Assembly (NCBI RefSeq): GCF_014201355.1 | Contig: NZ_JACHEG010000002.1 | Span: 62,001 to 126,000, forward strand | Length of the DNA stretch: 64,000 nt | From: Aliirhizobium wenxiniae | GTDB taxonomy: Bacteria > Pseudomonadota > Alphaproteobacteria > Rhizobiales > Rhizobiaceae | Direction of reading: 5' to 3' | Part shown: one piece after another, positions 27,764 through 36,742 of the stretch | Layout of the letters: the number at the start of each line of letters is the position of its first letter | Position numbering within the stretch: position 1 is the first letter of the stretch | Position numbers and translations under genes: made by a program | The notes under the pieces: model-generated | Database searches by the model: none | Told to the model about the DNA's origin: nothing | The model's input: the letters and a program-made list of their open reading frames with translations, nothing else

Positions 27764-29178
27764 GCGAACTGCTTTCCATTCGTCCAGCCGCCATGCGCCA
27801 AGCTGCCACCCGCTGCTTTCCGCCACTCAACTGGAATGCGACACTTCCCTGGCTGAGAGCCATTACGGTTCACACTGCACGCAGAAGGCTGATCAATCCG
27901 CGCGTCGTCTATCCGAACTGGAGAATGAGCGGTTCGTCCGAAGCATCGAGCGGTGCCGGGACGCTGAAAGTCTCGCTTGAATATCCAGCCGGTGTCTTCA
28001 CACTCGCAAATGAGTGTATTGCAGCAGGAAGTTCCGCTGTCGCGTTTCCCGTCGGAAATCTTCCGCTGACATTCAACGTGGCTGTCCCTCGCGGAGCCAA
28101 ATTCTGGTTGAGACCACTCGTCAACATTCCCTCGGGCGTCAACTGGACCCAAATGGCCGGAGGCAACGAGTCCAATTACGGCATTGCATCCGGCGACTTC
28201 ATGGACATCAGCACGAGCGCCGTTGCCGACCACACCGATGGCGGCGCAGTAGGCGCCGCAAACGGCAGCCTCTATCTTCCCATGGTCATCGCCACGGAGC
28301 ATAGGGAAGCTGCCCCGATCATCTTCGGAACCAGTCGTGCTGCCGGCGGCACCTATATCAATGACAGCAACGGCGATGCCGGTATCGAGTGCGTCATCCT
28401 GGGCAGAAACCACGGCTACACCAACCACGCCATCGCAGCCACGCTTCTGGCAAGCTGGAATGCCGGCACGCATACCTATCTCGGGCAGTTGATCACAGCG
28501 GGCTACTGGACGCATGTGATCAATGAATACGGCATCAACGATACCGGTGACACCGCCGCTGCCCTTGCCGCGCGCCGAACAACCTTTGCCAGCTGGGTGA
28601 AGGGACTTCGTTCGGATATCGTCGTTATCGGCGAAACGCTCTATCCACGGACCAGCAGCACGGATGGCTATGCCAGCAAGGCAAACCAGACGATTTCGAG
28701 CCAGCCGATCGCAGAATTCAACAACCTGGTACGCACCGGGATTTCCGGCGAGGACTACTGCTGGGATGCGGCTGACGGGCTCGACCCGACTCGCGAGGGG
28801 AAATACCCGGTTACACGCAATCCCAACGACGCCTCCCATACGCCGACACTTTTCACCGCGGGGCTCTCAGGCACGACGCTGACAGTTTCATCCGTAACAT
28901 CCGGCCCGGCACTAGGTGTGGGCGTGCCGATCAACGCCGCCGGCGCCGCGCCCAGCCTGTGGATCGTAAGGCAGTTGAGCGGCACAGCGGGAACTGTCGG
29001 CACCTATGAAGTCAATCGCGCCCATAATGGATTCCCGAACAAACCTGCCCTCGCCACCGGGACTAGTTTCACGACCGCGGGTTACATGACAAGAGATGGC
29101 CTGCACGCAGAATGGCTCGGGGCAGAAATGATCGTCAACAACAAGGGACCAGCGCTGCTGGCCCTGCTGGCGGCTTGA
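27760..29178 (+). CDS. SGNH/GDSL-type hydrolase-like protein
   Basis: A 472-aa protein. The block III motif YGINDTG near residue 263 and block V TRDGLHAEWLGAE near residue 447 (Asp-x-x-His) are those of SGNH esterases or deacetylases. The nucleophile block is unusual: the best candidate is IFGTSRAAGG near residue 190, GTS instead of GDS. A beta-rich N-terminal domain and a Thr/Ser/Gly-rich insert (TLTVSSVTSGP, about residue 375-430) resemble phage tail or surface-polysaccharide enzymes. There is no signal peptide. ATG 27760 is chosen for the ATGA overlap; the open frame runs further upstream to 27598. It may act on a surface glycan made by the adjacent locus. Confidence 0.65.
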   Translation: MSELLSIRPAAMRQAATRCFPPLNWNATLPWLRAITVHTARRRLINPRVVYPNWRMSGSSEASSGAGTLKVSLEYPAGVFTLANECIAAGSSAVAFPVGNLPLTFNVAVPRGAKFWLRPLVNIPSGVNWTQMAGGNESNYGIASGDFMDISTSAVADHTDGGAVGAANGSLYLPMVIATEHREAAPIIFGTSRAAGGTYINDSNGDAGIECVILGRNHGYTNHAIAATLLASWNAGTHTYLGQLITAGYWTHVINEYGINDTGDTAAALAARRTTFASWVKGLRSDIVVIGETLYPRTSSTDGYASKANQTISSQPIAEFNNLVRTGISGEDYCWDAADGLDPTREGKYPVTRNPNDASHTPTLFTAGLSGTTLTVSSVTSGPALGVGVPINAAGAAPSLWIVRQLSGTAGTVGTYEVNRAHNGFPNKPALATGTSFTTAGYMTRDGLHAEWLGAEMIVNNKGPALLALLAA

Positions 29179-29201
29179 GTACAGACCCGCGTCATACGAT
29201 G

Positions 29202-29231
29202 ATCCCGCTTCATATGGAGCGGGATTTTTTT
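29202..29231 (+). terminator. Intrinsic terminator after the SGNH gene
   Basis: ATCCCGCT (29202-29209) pairs with AGCGGGAT (29218-29225) and a run of seven T follows. It ends the 27587-29178 transcript and separates it from the polysaccharide locus. Confidence 0.9.
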
Positions 29232-29420
29232 ATCGCAATTGCCATTTCGAGATCTCAGGGCATGCGACTATGACCTGACACAATTGCGTGCAGATGCCAG
29301 GAGTGAGAAATCAATGGAAAACGGCAGCGATATTCTCCGGCATTCATCGGTTATATAGAAGACTGTGCTGGAAAGACTTATTGCCTATTCAAAGCACAAA
29401 GACGAAAGATCGATCCTGCG

Positions 29421-30545
29421 ATGTCTCTTCCAAAAGAAAACCTTGTTATAGTCCAATACGCGGGCGATTTTCGTGAGGCGGCATTGCGGCTTTCCGAGGG
29501 TGGGGCAGAAACCTACCGGGCACAGCGCCACACGGTCGACTATGTGCAGTCTCTCGCGAGCCGCTATCATGTGACCACGATTACCGGCTTTACCGCCGAG
29601 CCTTATGACAGCGTTCTTCCAAGCGGCGCGCGTGCCATCGGTGCCGGGTTCACAGACCGCTTCCACGCCCCGACAATTCTCGATCTCGTTCGAAAAACCA
29701 ATCCCGATCGCCTGATCCTGCGTCTGCCCAACCCGATCCTGCTGAGATGGGCAGCCCGCAAAGGGATACCGACGCTCGCACTTCTTGCCGACTCGTTTCC
29801 TGCCAAAACCCTCAAAGAGCGCTTCAAGCGCCGTGTTATCGCGCACTATCTCAAGTCTCCCAACGTTACGCTTGTGGCGAATCATGGAAGAAGGGCTACG
29901 CGCCAGCTGGTCGATATCGGCGTGCCTGCAAATAAGGTCGTCGCATGGGATTTTCCGGCACAGGATACGCCATACGACAGAGAGGCGAAGCTTTCGGCTC
30001 AAGGCCGCGAAATCCTGTATGCCGGTCTCCTGAGTGCACCGAAGGGCGTCGACGACCTTTTGCATGCCGCTGCCAGCCTGAAGCGGGATGGCAAACCGAT
30101 CACGGTCGATCTTTATGGCAAAGGGGAAACCGACAGGCTGACCCAACTGGCGAAGACGCTCGGGATAGGAACTGAGGTAACCTTCAAGGGGCTTGTCGCC
30201 AACAGCGAGATGGTTCCGGCCATGTCCGCCGCAGATATCGTCGTCGTGCCCAGCCGCCACGATTATTCGGAAGGGCTGCCGCTGACGATTTATGAAGCGC
30301 TTTGTTCCAGAACTCCGCTGGTGGCTTCCGACCATCCGATGTTTCTGGAGAATATCGAGGACGGTTTCAGCTGCGTCATGTTTCCCAGCGGAAACGCGAG
30401 TGCGCTCGCGACAAAGATCGACGGGTTGCTGACCGATGCCGCTCTCTACTCGAGGCTCTCTGCCAACGCACCGGAGGCATGGGAAAAGATCCAGATTTTG
30501 CTAAAATGGGCGGACGTTATCGAAGGCTGGCTGGCCAGCCGTTAG
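29421..30545 (+). CDS. Glycosyltransferase family 4
   Basis: A 374-aa retaining glycosyltransferase of GT-B fold. The C-terminal half shows ILYAGLLSAPKGVDDLLHA, the sugar-nucleotide domain start, and SEGLPLTIYEALCSRTP with the EX7E glutamates. The N-terminal GGAETYRAQ fits the acceptor domain. The donor is unknown. The ATG at 29421 has only a weak ribosome site. Its stop overlaps the stop of the convergent flippase gene by four bases. Confidence 0.88.
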   Translation: MSLPKENLVIVQYAGDFREAALRLSEGGAETYRAQRHTVDYVQSLASRYHVTTITGFTAEPYDSVLPSGARAIGAGFTDRFHAPTILDLVRKTNPDRLILRLPNPILLRWAARKGIPTLALLADSFPAKTLKERFKRRVIAHYLKSPNVTLVANHGRRATRQLVDIGVPANKVVAWDFPAQDTPYDREAKLSAQGREILYAGLLSAPKGVDDLLHAAASLKRDGKPITVDLYGKGETDRLTQLAKTLGIGTEVTFKGLVANSEMVPAMSAADIVVVPSRHDYSEGLPLTIYEALCSRTPLVASDHPMFLENIEDGFSCVMFPSGNASALATKIDGLLTDAALYSRLSANAPEAWEKIQILLKWADVIEGWLASR

Positions 30546-31849
30546 ACGAACTGGTGCATAGCAAACGCCAGGACCGAAAGAGCGATCAGCAGAATCGTGA
30601 ACATGCCCTGGCGGCGAACAGGATAACCGCACATTTTCCATAGGATGATGTAATCCGCATAACTGCGCAGACCATAGGCAATGGCTGCACCGAGCGTGCC
30701 GTAGTGGTATGTCAGCAGCACCAGCGCCACCAGGTAGAAGGGCATTTCGAGAAGATGCACTTTCAGGATCGTGGTGGAGCGCCCCCAGGCTTGCAGAGCG
30801 GTGTAGGGAAGTATGCCGAGGCAATTGGCCCAAAGCCCGACTGCATAGATTTTTGCGACCGCGCTGACTTCGACATAGATGGGGTCCCTGAGCCAGAGAT
30901 AGTAAACCAGATCGCTTGCGACGATCGCCGCGCCGCAAATGCCAAACCATATCCAGATGATCTTGCTCTTGGAGGAAAACAGCGCCTCCCTGTGGTCATC
31001 GGCCGTTCCGGTCGAGAGTTTCGGAAAGATCGATCTGGACATCGCCATCGGCAATATCCCCAACCGGCCGATCGAATTTACCGCGATACTGTAGGCGGCG
31101 ACATCCGAGGCACCGGCGAAACGGGCAATGATGACCTGATCGATACGGGTAAAAATAGGATCTAGGATGTTCACCGCTGCGATCGAAGATCCGAATTTCA
31201 GCAGTGAAATCATCGTGGACTTCGACACGGAGAAAAGCGCCGCCAGATCGAACAGGCGCCCAACCACGATGCAGTAAAGCGTCAGGAGAACCAGGCGGCA
31301 CAGAATAACGGCGATGATCAGATCGGGCAGATGATCGGAGACATAATAGGCCGTGAACAGCGGCACGAGCTGATAGAGTATCGACCCGACCAGTTGCAGG
31401 CTGTTTGCCATCTTGAAACGCTCCTCGCCATCGAGAGCACCGTTCAAGGTGGACGTGATCATCAGCACCGGAATGCCGAGCATCATCCAGGGGAGCGCAG
31501 TTGCGACTTCCACGACCATCGGGCTTGAGCTGTAACGGGCGTAAAGGAAAAACGCTCCTCCCCCGACAATCGCGATCAAGGCCCCCCAGCCCGTATTCAA
31601 CGCAGCGGCCGACCAGATGATATCTGCCTTTGCCTGCCTGCCTTCGGCGCGGCTGATGGCCGTAGTCACCGATCTCGAAATACCGAAATCGAGAATGCCG
31701 AAATATCCGAAAACGATCCAGACAAGTGACAAGGCCCCGTATTTCTCGGCGCCGATGGCGTGGAGATAAAGCGGGACAGTAATAAGAATGATCAATATCG
31801 GGAGAGCAGACCCGAGAAGATTGACTGCAATATGCCTGATATTAAACAC
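30542..31849 (-). CDS. Wzx-like polysaccharide flippase
   Basis: A 435-aa inner-membrane protein of the oligosaccharide flippase (MATE-like) family with about 12 helices. Such proteins turn lipid-linked repeat units to the periplasmic side. N-terminal NLLGSALPILIILITVPLY and the SRSVTTAISRAEGRQ loop are typical. It is followed downstream on the other strand by the GT4 at 29421 with a four-base tail overlap. With the Wzy, Wzc and OPX genes it completes a Wzx/Wzy assembly system. Confidence 0.88.
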   Translation of the reverse strand: MFNIRHIAVNLLGSALPILIILITVPLYLHAIGAEKYGALSLVWIVFGYFGILDFGISRSVTTAISRAEGRQAKADIIWSAAALNTGWGALIAIVGGGAFFLYARYSSSPMVVEVATALPWMMLGIPVLMITSTLNGALDGEERFKMANSLQLVGSILYQLVPLFTAYYVSDHLPDLIIAVILCRLVLLTLYCIVVGRLFDLAALFSVSKSTMISLLKFGSSIAAVNILDPIFTRIDQVIIARFAGASDVAAYSIAVNSIGRLGILPMAMSRSIFPKLSTGTADDHREALFSSKSKIIWIWFGICGAAIVASDLVYYLWLRDPIYVEVSAVAKIYAVGLWANCLGILPYTALQAWGRSTTILKVHLLEMPFYLVALVLLTYHYGTLGAAIAYGLRSYADYIILWKMCGYPVRRQGMFTILLIALSVLAFAMHQFV

Positions 31850-31913
31850 GCACGCCCCACGATTCAGTTAGTGAACCGACGCGGCATTGGCACCGCGCCG
31901 GAAAAGGCCCGGA

Positions 31914-32783
31914 TCAGCCTTCGAGAACTTTCTCTCTCAGATACTTTCCATAGGCGCTCTTGCCGTAGGCTTCGGCGAGTTTTGTGAGGCCAACCCCGTC
32001 AATGAAGCCCATTCTGTACGCGATTTCCTCTGGGCAGCAGATCTTGAAGCCCTGGCGGCGCTCGAGCGTCGCGACGAATTCGGAGGCTTCCAGCAGGCTG
32101 TCCGGGGTTCCGGTATCGAGCCAGGCATAACCGCGGCCCATCTGTTCGACATTGAGCGCGCCGCGTTCGAGATAGGCGCGGTTGACGTCGGTGATCTCGA
32201 GTTCGCCCCGTGGCGACGGCTTCAAGTTGGCAGCGATCTCGACCACGTCCTTGTCGTAGAAATAAAGACCGGTCACGGCCCAGCTGGAACGCGGAGCTGC
32301 CGGCTTTTCCTCGATCGAGACGGCCCGCATCGACTTGTCGAACTCAACGACGCCATACCGTTCCGGATCGTTGACGTGATAGGCGAAGACTGTTGCGCCA
32401 TCCGGCCGTTTCATCGCATTGGTCAGAAGCTCGGTAATGCCGTGGCCGTAGAAAATGTTGTCGCCGAGGATCAGGCAGGACGGGCTGTCACCGATGAAGT
32501 CGGCGCCGATGATATAGGCCTGTGCCAGACCATCCGGCGACGGCTGAACCGCATAGCTGAGCGAGATCCCCCATTGCGAACCGTCACCCAGAAGGCGCTC
32601 GAACAGAGGCATGTCGGCGGGCGTCGAGATGATCAGGATCTCACGGATCCCCGCCAGCATCAGCGTCGACAGCGGATAAAAGATCATCGGCTTGTCGTAG
32701 ATCGGCATGAGCTGCTTCGAGACGACCCTGGTCATCGGGTGAAGCCGCGTGCCGCTGCCGCCGGCGAGAATAATGCCCTTCAT
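31914..32783 (-). CDS. rfbA: Glucose-1-phosphate thymidylyltransferase
   Basis: First enzyme of dTDP-L-rhamnose synthesis (dTTP plus glucose-1-phosphate). The 289-aa length is standard. [18 protein letters not shown] is the nucleotide-binding start, and [17 protein letters not shown] follows. It is the last gene of the rfbB-rfbD-rfbA run. Confidence 0.96.
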   Translation of the reverse strand: MKGIILAGGSGTRLHPMTRVVSKQLMPIYDKPMIFYPLSTLMLAGIREILIISTPADMPLFERLLGDGSQWGISLSYAVQPSPDGLAQAYIIGADFIGDSPSCLILGDNIFYGHGITELLTNAMKRPDGATVFAYHVNDPERYGVVEFDKSMRAVSIEEKPAAPRSSWAVTGLYFYDKDVVEIAANLKPSPRGELEITDVNRAYLERGALNVEQMGRGYAWLDTGTPDSLLEASEFVATLERRQGFKICCPEEIAYRMGFIDGVGLTKLAEAYGKSAYGKYLREKVLEG

Positions 32784-32801
32784 ATGTATCGCCCCTGATG
32801 C

Positions 32802-33698
32802 TTAAGCTCGAGCCAGTCGCTCGACGATGATGGAAGTGGACTGTCTCCAGTCGGGAAGGTTCACGCCGTGCCGCGCCTTAAGCAGGCTGCAGTCGAGCCG
32901 CGAGTTGGCAGGCCTTTTTGCCGGCGTCGGATAGGCGCTCGACGGAATGCGTCCGACACCAGCGGTCGGGCCGCCGACATCGGCTGACCTTGCGAAAATC
33001 TCGATGGCGAAATCCGCCCAGCTCGCCTCGCCTGCGCCTGTCATGTGGAAGGTCCCACGCAGAGCAGGATCGTCGCTGTCGATAAGATTGGCCGCGATGG
33101 TCAGGACCGCATCGGCGATATCGAGAGCCGAGGTCGGGTTGCCGATCTGATCGTCGACGACATTCAGGCTGTCGCGCGTCTCGGCAAGCTTGAGCATGGT
33201 TTTCAGGAAGTTCTTGCCGAAAGGGCTGTAGACCCAGGCGGTGCGCAGGATGGCATGGTTCGGCGTTGCCGCGGCAACCGCCTGTTCACCAGCAAGCTTG
33301 GAACGGCCATAGGCGCCGATCGGCGCCACGGGATCGCTTTCGATATAGGGGGCGGCCTTCGAGCCGTCGAAAACGTAATCGGTGGAGATGTGGATGACCG
33401 GTACGCCAAGTGCAGCCGCCGCTTCTGCGATCTTGCCGGCCGCCAGGCCGTTGATGACGGTGGCCGCCTCTTCATCGGTCTCGGCCTGATCGACGGCCGT
33501 ATAGGCGGCGGACGAGACGATCACGTCCGGCCGCGCTTTTTCCAGTGCAGCCTCGATCGTCTCCGGTGCGGAAAGATCGAGTTCGGGGCGACCGAGTGCG
33601 ATCACCTCAAAACGTCCGTCCTTGGCACCACGCTCTAGGAGTGAAAGAACGACCTGTCCTTCTCGGCCGGTGACGACCATGCGCTTGCGGGTACTCAT
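32802..33698 (-). CDS. rfbD: dTDP-4-dehydrorhamnose reductase
   Basis: Last enzyme of the dTDP-L-rhamnose pathway. The 298-aa short-chain dehydrogenase has VTGREGQVV as the NAD(P) loop (the rhizobial form of GxxGQ), STDYVFDG, and the catalytic YGRSKLAGE. The start overlaps the rfbB stop (ATGA), and rfbA starts 18 bases after it. Confidence 0.95.
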   Translation of the reverse strand: MSTRKRMVVTGREGQVVLSLLERGAKDGRFEVIALGRPELDLSAPETIEAALEKARPDVIVSSAAYTAVDQAETDEEAATVINGLAAGKIAEAAAALGVPVIHISTDYVFDGSKAAPYIESDPVAPIGAYGRSKLAGEQAVAAATPNHAILRTAWVYSPFGKNFLKTMLKLAETRDSLNVVDDQIGNPTSALDIADAVLTIAANLIDSDDPALRGTFHMTGAGEASWADFAIEIFARSADVGGPTAGVGRIPSSAYPTPAKRPANSRLDCSLLKARHGVNLPDWRQSTSIIVERLARA

Positions 33699-34762
33699 GC
33701 CGAAACCTGCTTGCCGGCATCGAGCAGACCGAGACGGTTGCCTTCATATCCTTTGCGCAGCGGTGCCCACCACCACTCGTTTTCCAGATACCAGCGTACG
33801 GTCTTTTCGATGCCGGTGTCGAAATTCTCCTCGGCCTTCCAGCCGAGTTCGGTTTCGAGCTTCGTCGCATCGATCGCGTAGCGGGCGTCGTGGCCGGGGC
33901 GATCGGTTACATAGGTGATCAGCCGGGAATGCGAGACCTGCTGCGGACGAAGCTGATCCATCAGGTCGCAGATGCGGGTAACGACATCGAGATTGCGGCG
34001 CTCGTTGCGGCCGCCGACATTGTAGGTCTCGCCGATCCTGCCGCGCTCGGCAATGATATCGAGCGCGCGGGCGTGATCCTCGACATAAAGCCAGTCGCGA
34101 ATATTGGCGCCATTGCCGTAGACCGGCAGCGGCTTGCCATCGAGCGCGTTGAGGATCATCAGCGGAATGAGTTTTTCCGGAAAATGATAGGGGCCGTAAT
34201 TGTTGGAGCAGTTCGACACCACGACCGGGAAGCCATAGGTGCGCGCCCAGGCCTTTGCCAGATGATCGGATGCGGCCTTGGAAGCCGAATAGGGAGAGCT
34301 TGGATCATAGGGCGTTTCTTCGGTGAACAGCCCGTCATCACCCAGCGAGCCGTAGACCTCGTCGGTCGAGACATGCAGGAAGCGGAAGGCCTGCTTTTCG
34401 GCGGCATCGAGCGTCAGCCAGTACTGGCGGGCGCATTCGAGCATGGTGAAGGTGCCGATGACGTTGGTGTCGATAAAGTCCTTGGCGCCGGTGATCGAGC
34501 GGTCGACATGGCTCTCTGCCGCAAGATGCATGATCCGGTCGGGCCGGAAGTCTACAAGCGCCTGTTCGATCGCAGCACGATCACAGATATCCGCCTGCAG
34601 GAACCGGTAACCGGGGCGATTGCCGACCGCCTTCACCGAGGTTTCCGTGCCGGCATAGGTCAGCTTGTCGATGTTGAGAACCTCATAGCCCTTGTTAAGG
34701 ACGAGATGCCTGACGACCGCCGATCCGATGAAACCTGCTCCACCTGTCACCACTACGCGCAT
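33695..34762 (-). CDS. rfbB: dTDP-glucose 4,6-dehydratase
   Basis: Second enzyme of the dTDP-rhamnose pathway, 355 aa. [17 protein letters not shown] is the NAD-binding start at 34762; the frame opens at 34795 but the extra 11 residues are not family-like. The catalytic [11 protein letters not shown] segment and HVSTDEVYG are visible. It overlaps rfbD by four bases. Confidence 0.96.
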   Translation of the reverse strand: MRVVVTGGAGFIGSAVVRHLVLNKGYEVLNIDKLTYAGTETSVKAVGNRPGYRFLQADICDRAAIEQALVDFRPDRIMHLAAESHVDRSITGAKDFIDTNVIGTFTMLECARQYWLTLDAAEKQAFRFLHVSTDEVYGSLGDDGLFTEETPYDPSSPYSASKAASDHLAKAWARTYGFPVVVSNCSNNYGPYHFPEKLIPLMILNALDGKPLPVYGNGANIRDWLYVEDHARALDIIAERGRIGETYNVGGRNERRNLDVVTRICDLMDQLRPQQVSHSRLITYVTDRPGHDARYAIDATKLETELGWKAEENFDTGIEKTVRWYLENEWWWAPLRKGYEGNRLGLLDAGKQVSA

Positions 34763-34860
34763 CTGAAGAATTCTCCGTACATCATCGCGGATCATCGCCG
34801 CGGCAGGAAAGTCGAGGAAGGCAGCTGAAAAGCCGCCTTCCGGGCAAGATCAGGTATGCC

Positions 34861-35418
34861 TCAATAGGTGAAAACGGTGCCGAGGTCGGCCAGCGATGGC
34901 TGTTTCCTGTCCTTGTCGGAAAGCGCCGCCTTGTCCGCCTCTACCGGCCAGTCGATGCCGAGCGCCGGATCGTTCCACAACAGGCCGCGATCATGTTCGG
35001 CGCTGTAATAGTTGGTCACCTTGTAGCTGATCTCGGTATTCGGCGTGAGCGTGCAGAAACCATGGGCAAAACCGGGCGGTACCCAGAGCTGCCTGCCATT
35101 CTCGGCCGTCAGTTCGACCGCGACATGCTTTCCATAGGTCGGCGAGCCGGTTCGGATATCGACTGCGACATCAAGTAGCGCACCTGCGATGCAGCGCACC
35201 AGCTTGCCCTGAGCCATCGGACCCAGCTGGAAATGCAGTCCGCGCACCGTGCCGACCTCAGCCGAAAGCGACTGGTTGTCCTGCACGAAATCGAAGTCAC
35301 CGACATCCTCGGCAAACAGCGACTGGCGGAACGTCTCCATGAAATAGCCGCGGCTGTCGCCGAACTTCTTCGGTTCGATCAAAACGACGTCAGGGATAGC
35401 AAGCTTTGCGAAATTCAT
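34861..35418 (-). CDS. rfbC: dTDP-4-dehydrorhamnose 3,5-epimerase
   Basis: Third enzyme of dTDP-rhamnose synthesis, a 185-aa cupin. VRGLHFQLGPMAQGKLVRC contains the catalytic histidine, and GFAHGFCTL is the conserved C-terminal motif. ATG at 35418 is chosen; a TTG at 35430 (MSDDMNF) is also possible. It is first in the rfb run with 98 bases before rfbB. Confidence 0.95.
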   Translation of the reverse strand: MNFAKLAIPDVVLIEPKKFGDSRGYFMETFRQSLFAEDVGDFDFVQDNQSLSAEVGTVRGLHFQLGPMAQGKLVRCIAGALLDVAVDIRTGSPTYGKHVAVELTAENGRQLWVPPGFAHGFCTLTPNTEISYKVTNYYSAEHDRGLLWNDPALGIDWPVEADKAALSDKDRKQPSLADLGTVFTY

Positions 35419-35512
35419 ATCGTCCGACAATCCTTAAATTCAAAGTGAGCTTCGGCACATCGCCGCTGCAGCGAGTGACCGACATTCCGAGTGCCAGTCC
35501 CGCCTGCCCTGA

Positions 35513-36004
35513 TCAATGCTCGTCATTGTCAATCCGACGGATATAGTTAGCAATACCGCGGCCGAGCTTCGACCCTGCTCCAATCGACGTCGGTTCGGTG
35601 GCGATAGCTGCCAGATCGGTACGCAAAAGATCTCTCAATTCAGTTTCGTCATAGGCAACGGAAAGACCCGGCGCGCCATCTAGCTGCTGGCAGGTCGCGA
35701 GTTGGTGGTCATTGCGATGCTCGCCCAAGGATGCCCTGCGGGGAAAAAGAATGATCGGCTTGTGATACCGGCGCGCCGTCAGCACACTACCCGTCCCGGC
35801 ATGAGAAACGATACGGCTGGCACTGGCGAACTTCTCGGCAAGCTCTTCAGGCAGAGCCATACGGCAAAATTCGAAATTGCGCGGGATATATTGACCGTGA
35901 CCGATCTGGGCAAATATCGTTTCGGAAAGATCCGGCGCGATTGTATCCATGATCTGCACCAGGCGATCGAAGGGCAACTGCGTACCCACAGTCAGCAAGA
36001 TCAC
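35513..36004 (-). CDS. pssE: Alg13-like glycosyltransferase subunit PssE
   Basis: A 163-aa protein equal to the C-terminal, donor-binding half of GT28-type transferases (MILLTVGTQLPFDRL; SHAGTGSVLTARRYHKP). In rhizobia PssD and PssE act together and add glucuronate to the lipid-linked sugar, as I recall. The start overlaps the pssD stop by four bases, so the two parts are made together. Confidence 0.85.
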   Translation of the reverse strand: MILLTVGTQLPFDRLVQIMDTIAPDLSETIFAQIGHGQYIPRNFEFCRMALPEELAEKFASASRIVSHAGTGSVLTARRYHKPIILFPRRASLGEHRNDHQLATCQQLDGAPGLSVAYDETELRDLLRTDLAAIATEPTSIGAGSKLGRGIANYIRRIDNDEH

Positions 36005-36447
36005 AGGATACTACCCCAATAAAGAGGTCCTTTTGGACGGGACAGATGCTGCCATTGCGTGAGCCAAAGATCAGCAAACTTGCCTGCAATGCGACCGCTC
36101 ATGGAAAGCTCGATCGAATTCGCGACGCTCTCCACCCATATGGTCCTGCAGCCGAACATCTTTCCGATCATTATCGCGATAAGCCCAGGTGCCGCGCCCG
36201 TCGAGATGATAAGATCCGGCCGCTCCCTGCGTATCAGCAAGAAGATATCGCGGGCACACCTGACCACAGACATGGGGGTATCCCGGTTACAATCTTCAAT
36301 AATGTAACATTTCTCCAATCCGGCGTTCTCTGCCAGCCCCGGAAAGGTGTTCGCATAGATCATTTCGACTCCGGTCAGATCCTCCCGCAAGACCATCATC
36401 TCATCCCAATGGCCCCCGCCAGAGGTTATTGCGAGTACCCTAGTCAA
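36001..36447 (-). CDS. pssD: Alg14-like glycosyltransferase subunit PssD
   Basis: A 148-aa protein like the membrane-anchored, acceptor-binding half of a split GT28 enzyme (TSGGGHWDEMM at the N-terminus; LIISTGAAPGLIAIMIGK). It is the partner of PssE. It is the first gene of the short run pssD-pssE, transcribed away from prsD. Confidence 0.85.
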   Translation of the reverse strand: MTRVLAITSGGGHWDEMMVLREDLTGVEMIYANTFPGLAENAGLEKCYIIEDCNRDTPMSVVRCARDIFLLIRRERPDLIISTGAAPGLIAIMIGKMFGCRTIWVESVANSIELSMSGRIAGKFADLWLTQWQHLSRPKGPLYWGSIL

Positions 36448-36742
36448 AATTGAACGCCCCTATATTCAACTCAGTTCTTACTATAACGAACCGACAAACA
36501 TTATTTGCCATCGAACTATGTCTACAGCAACGCAATTGAAACTCGCCCACGTGCTTTTTTAATTTATTATTAACGCTGATGATGTGGTTTTTCTGCCGCG
36601 AGCGTTCCGGATGCCTCTATTCCCGAGACAAGTCCGATCAGCAAACACATGAAGCAGCTTCGGAAGTTCGACCAATTCGGCATGATTCATCAAATGTGAA
36701 CCCCACCTCTCGTAACCTTGCTCACTCATCCCTGGTATTGGC
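36448..36742. other. Divergent promoter region pssD/prsD
   Basis: 295 bases of AT-rich sequence between divergent genes. No gene is supported; promoters for pssD (minus) and prsD (plus) are expected, but none could be placed with confidence. Confidence 0.5.

Noticed and set aside
26610-29231. Possible genomic island inserted at tRNA-Val
   Set aside because: No integrase and no repeat of the tRNA 3' end was found downstream; the tRNA is intact and the following genes end at a normal terminator.
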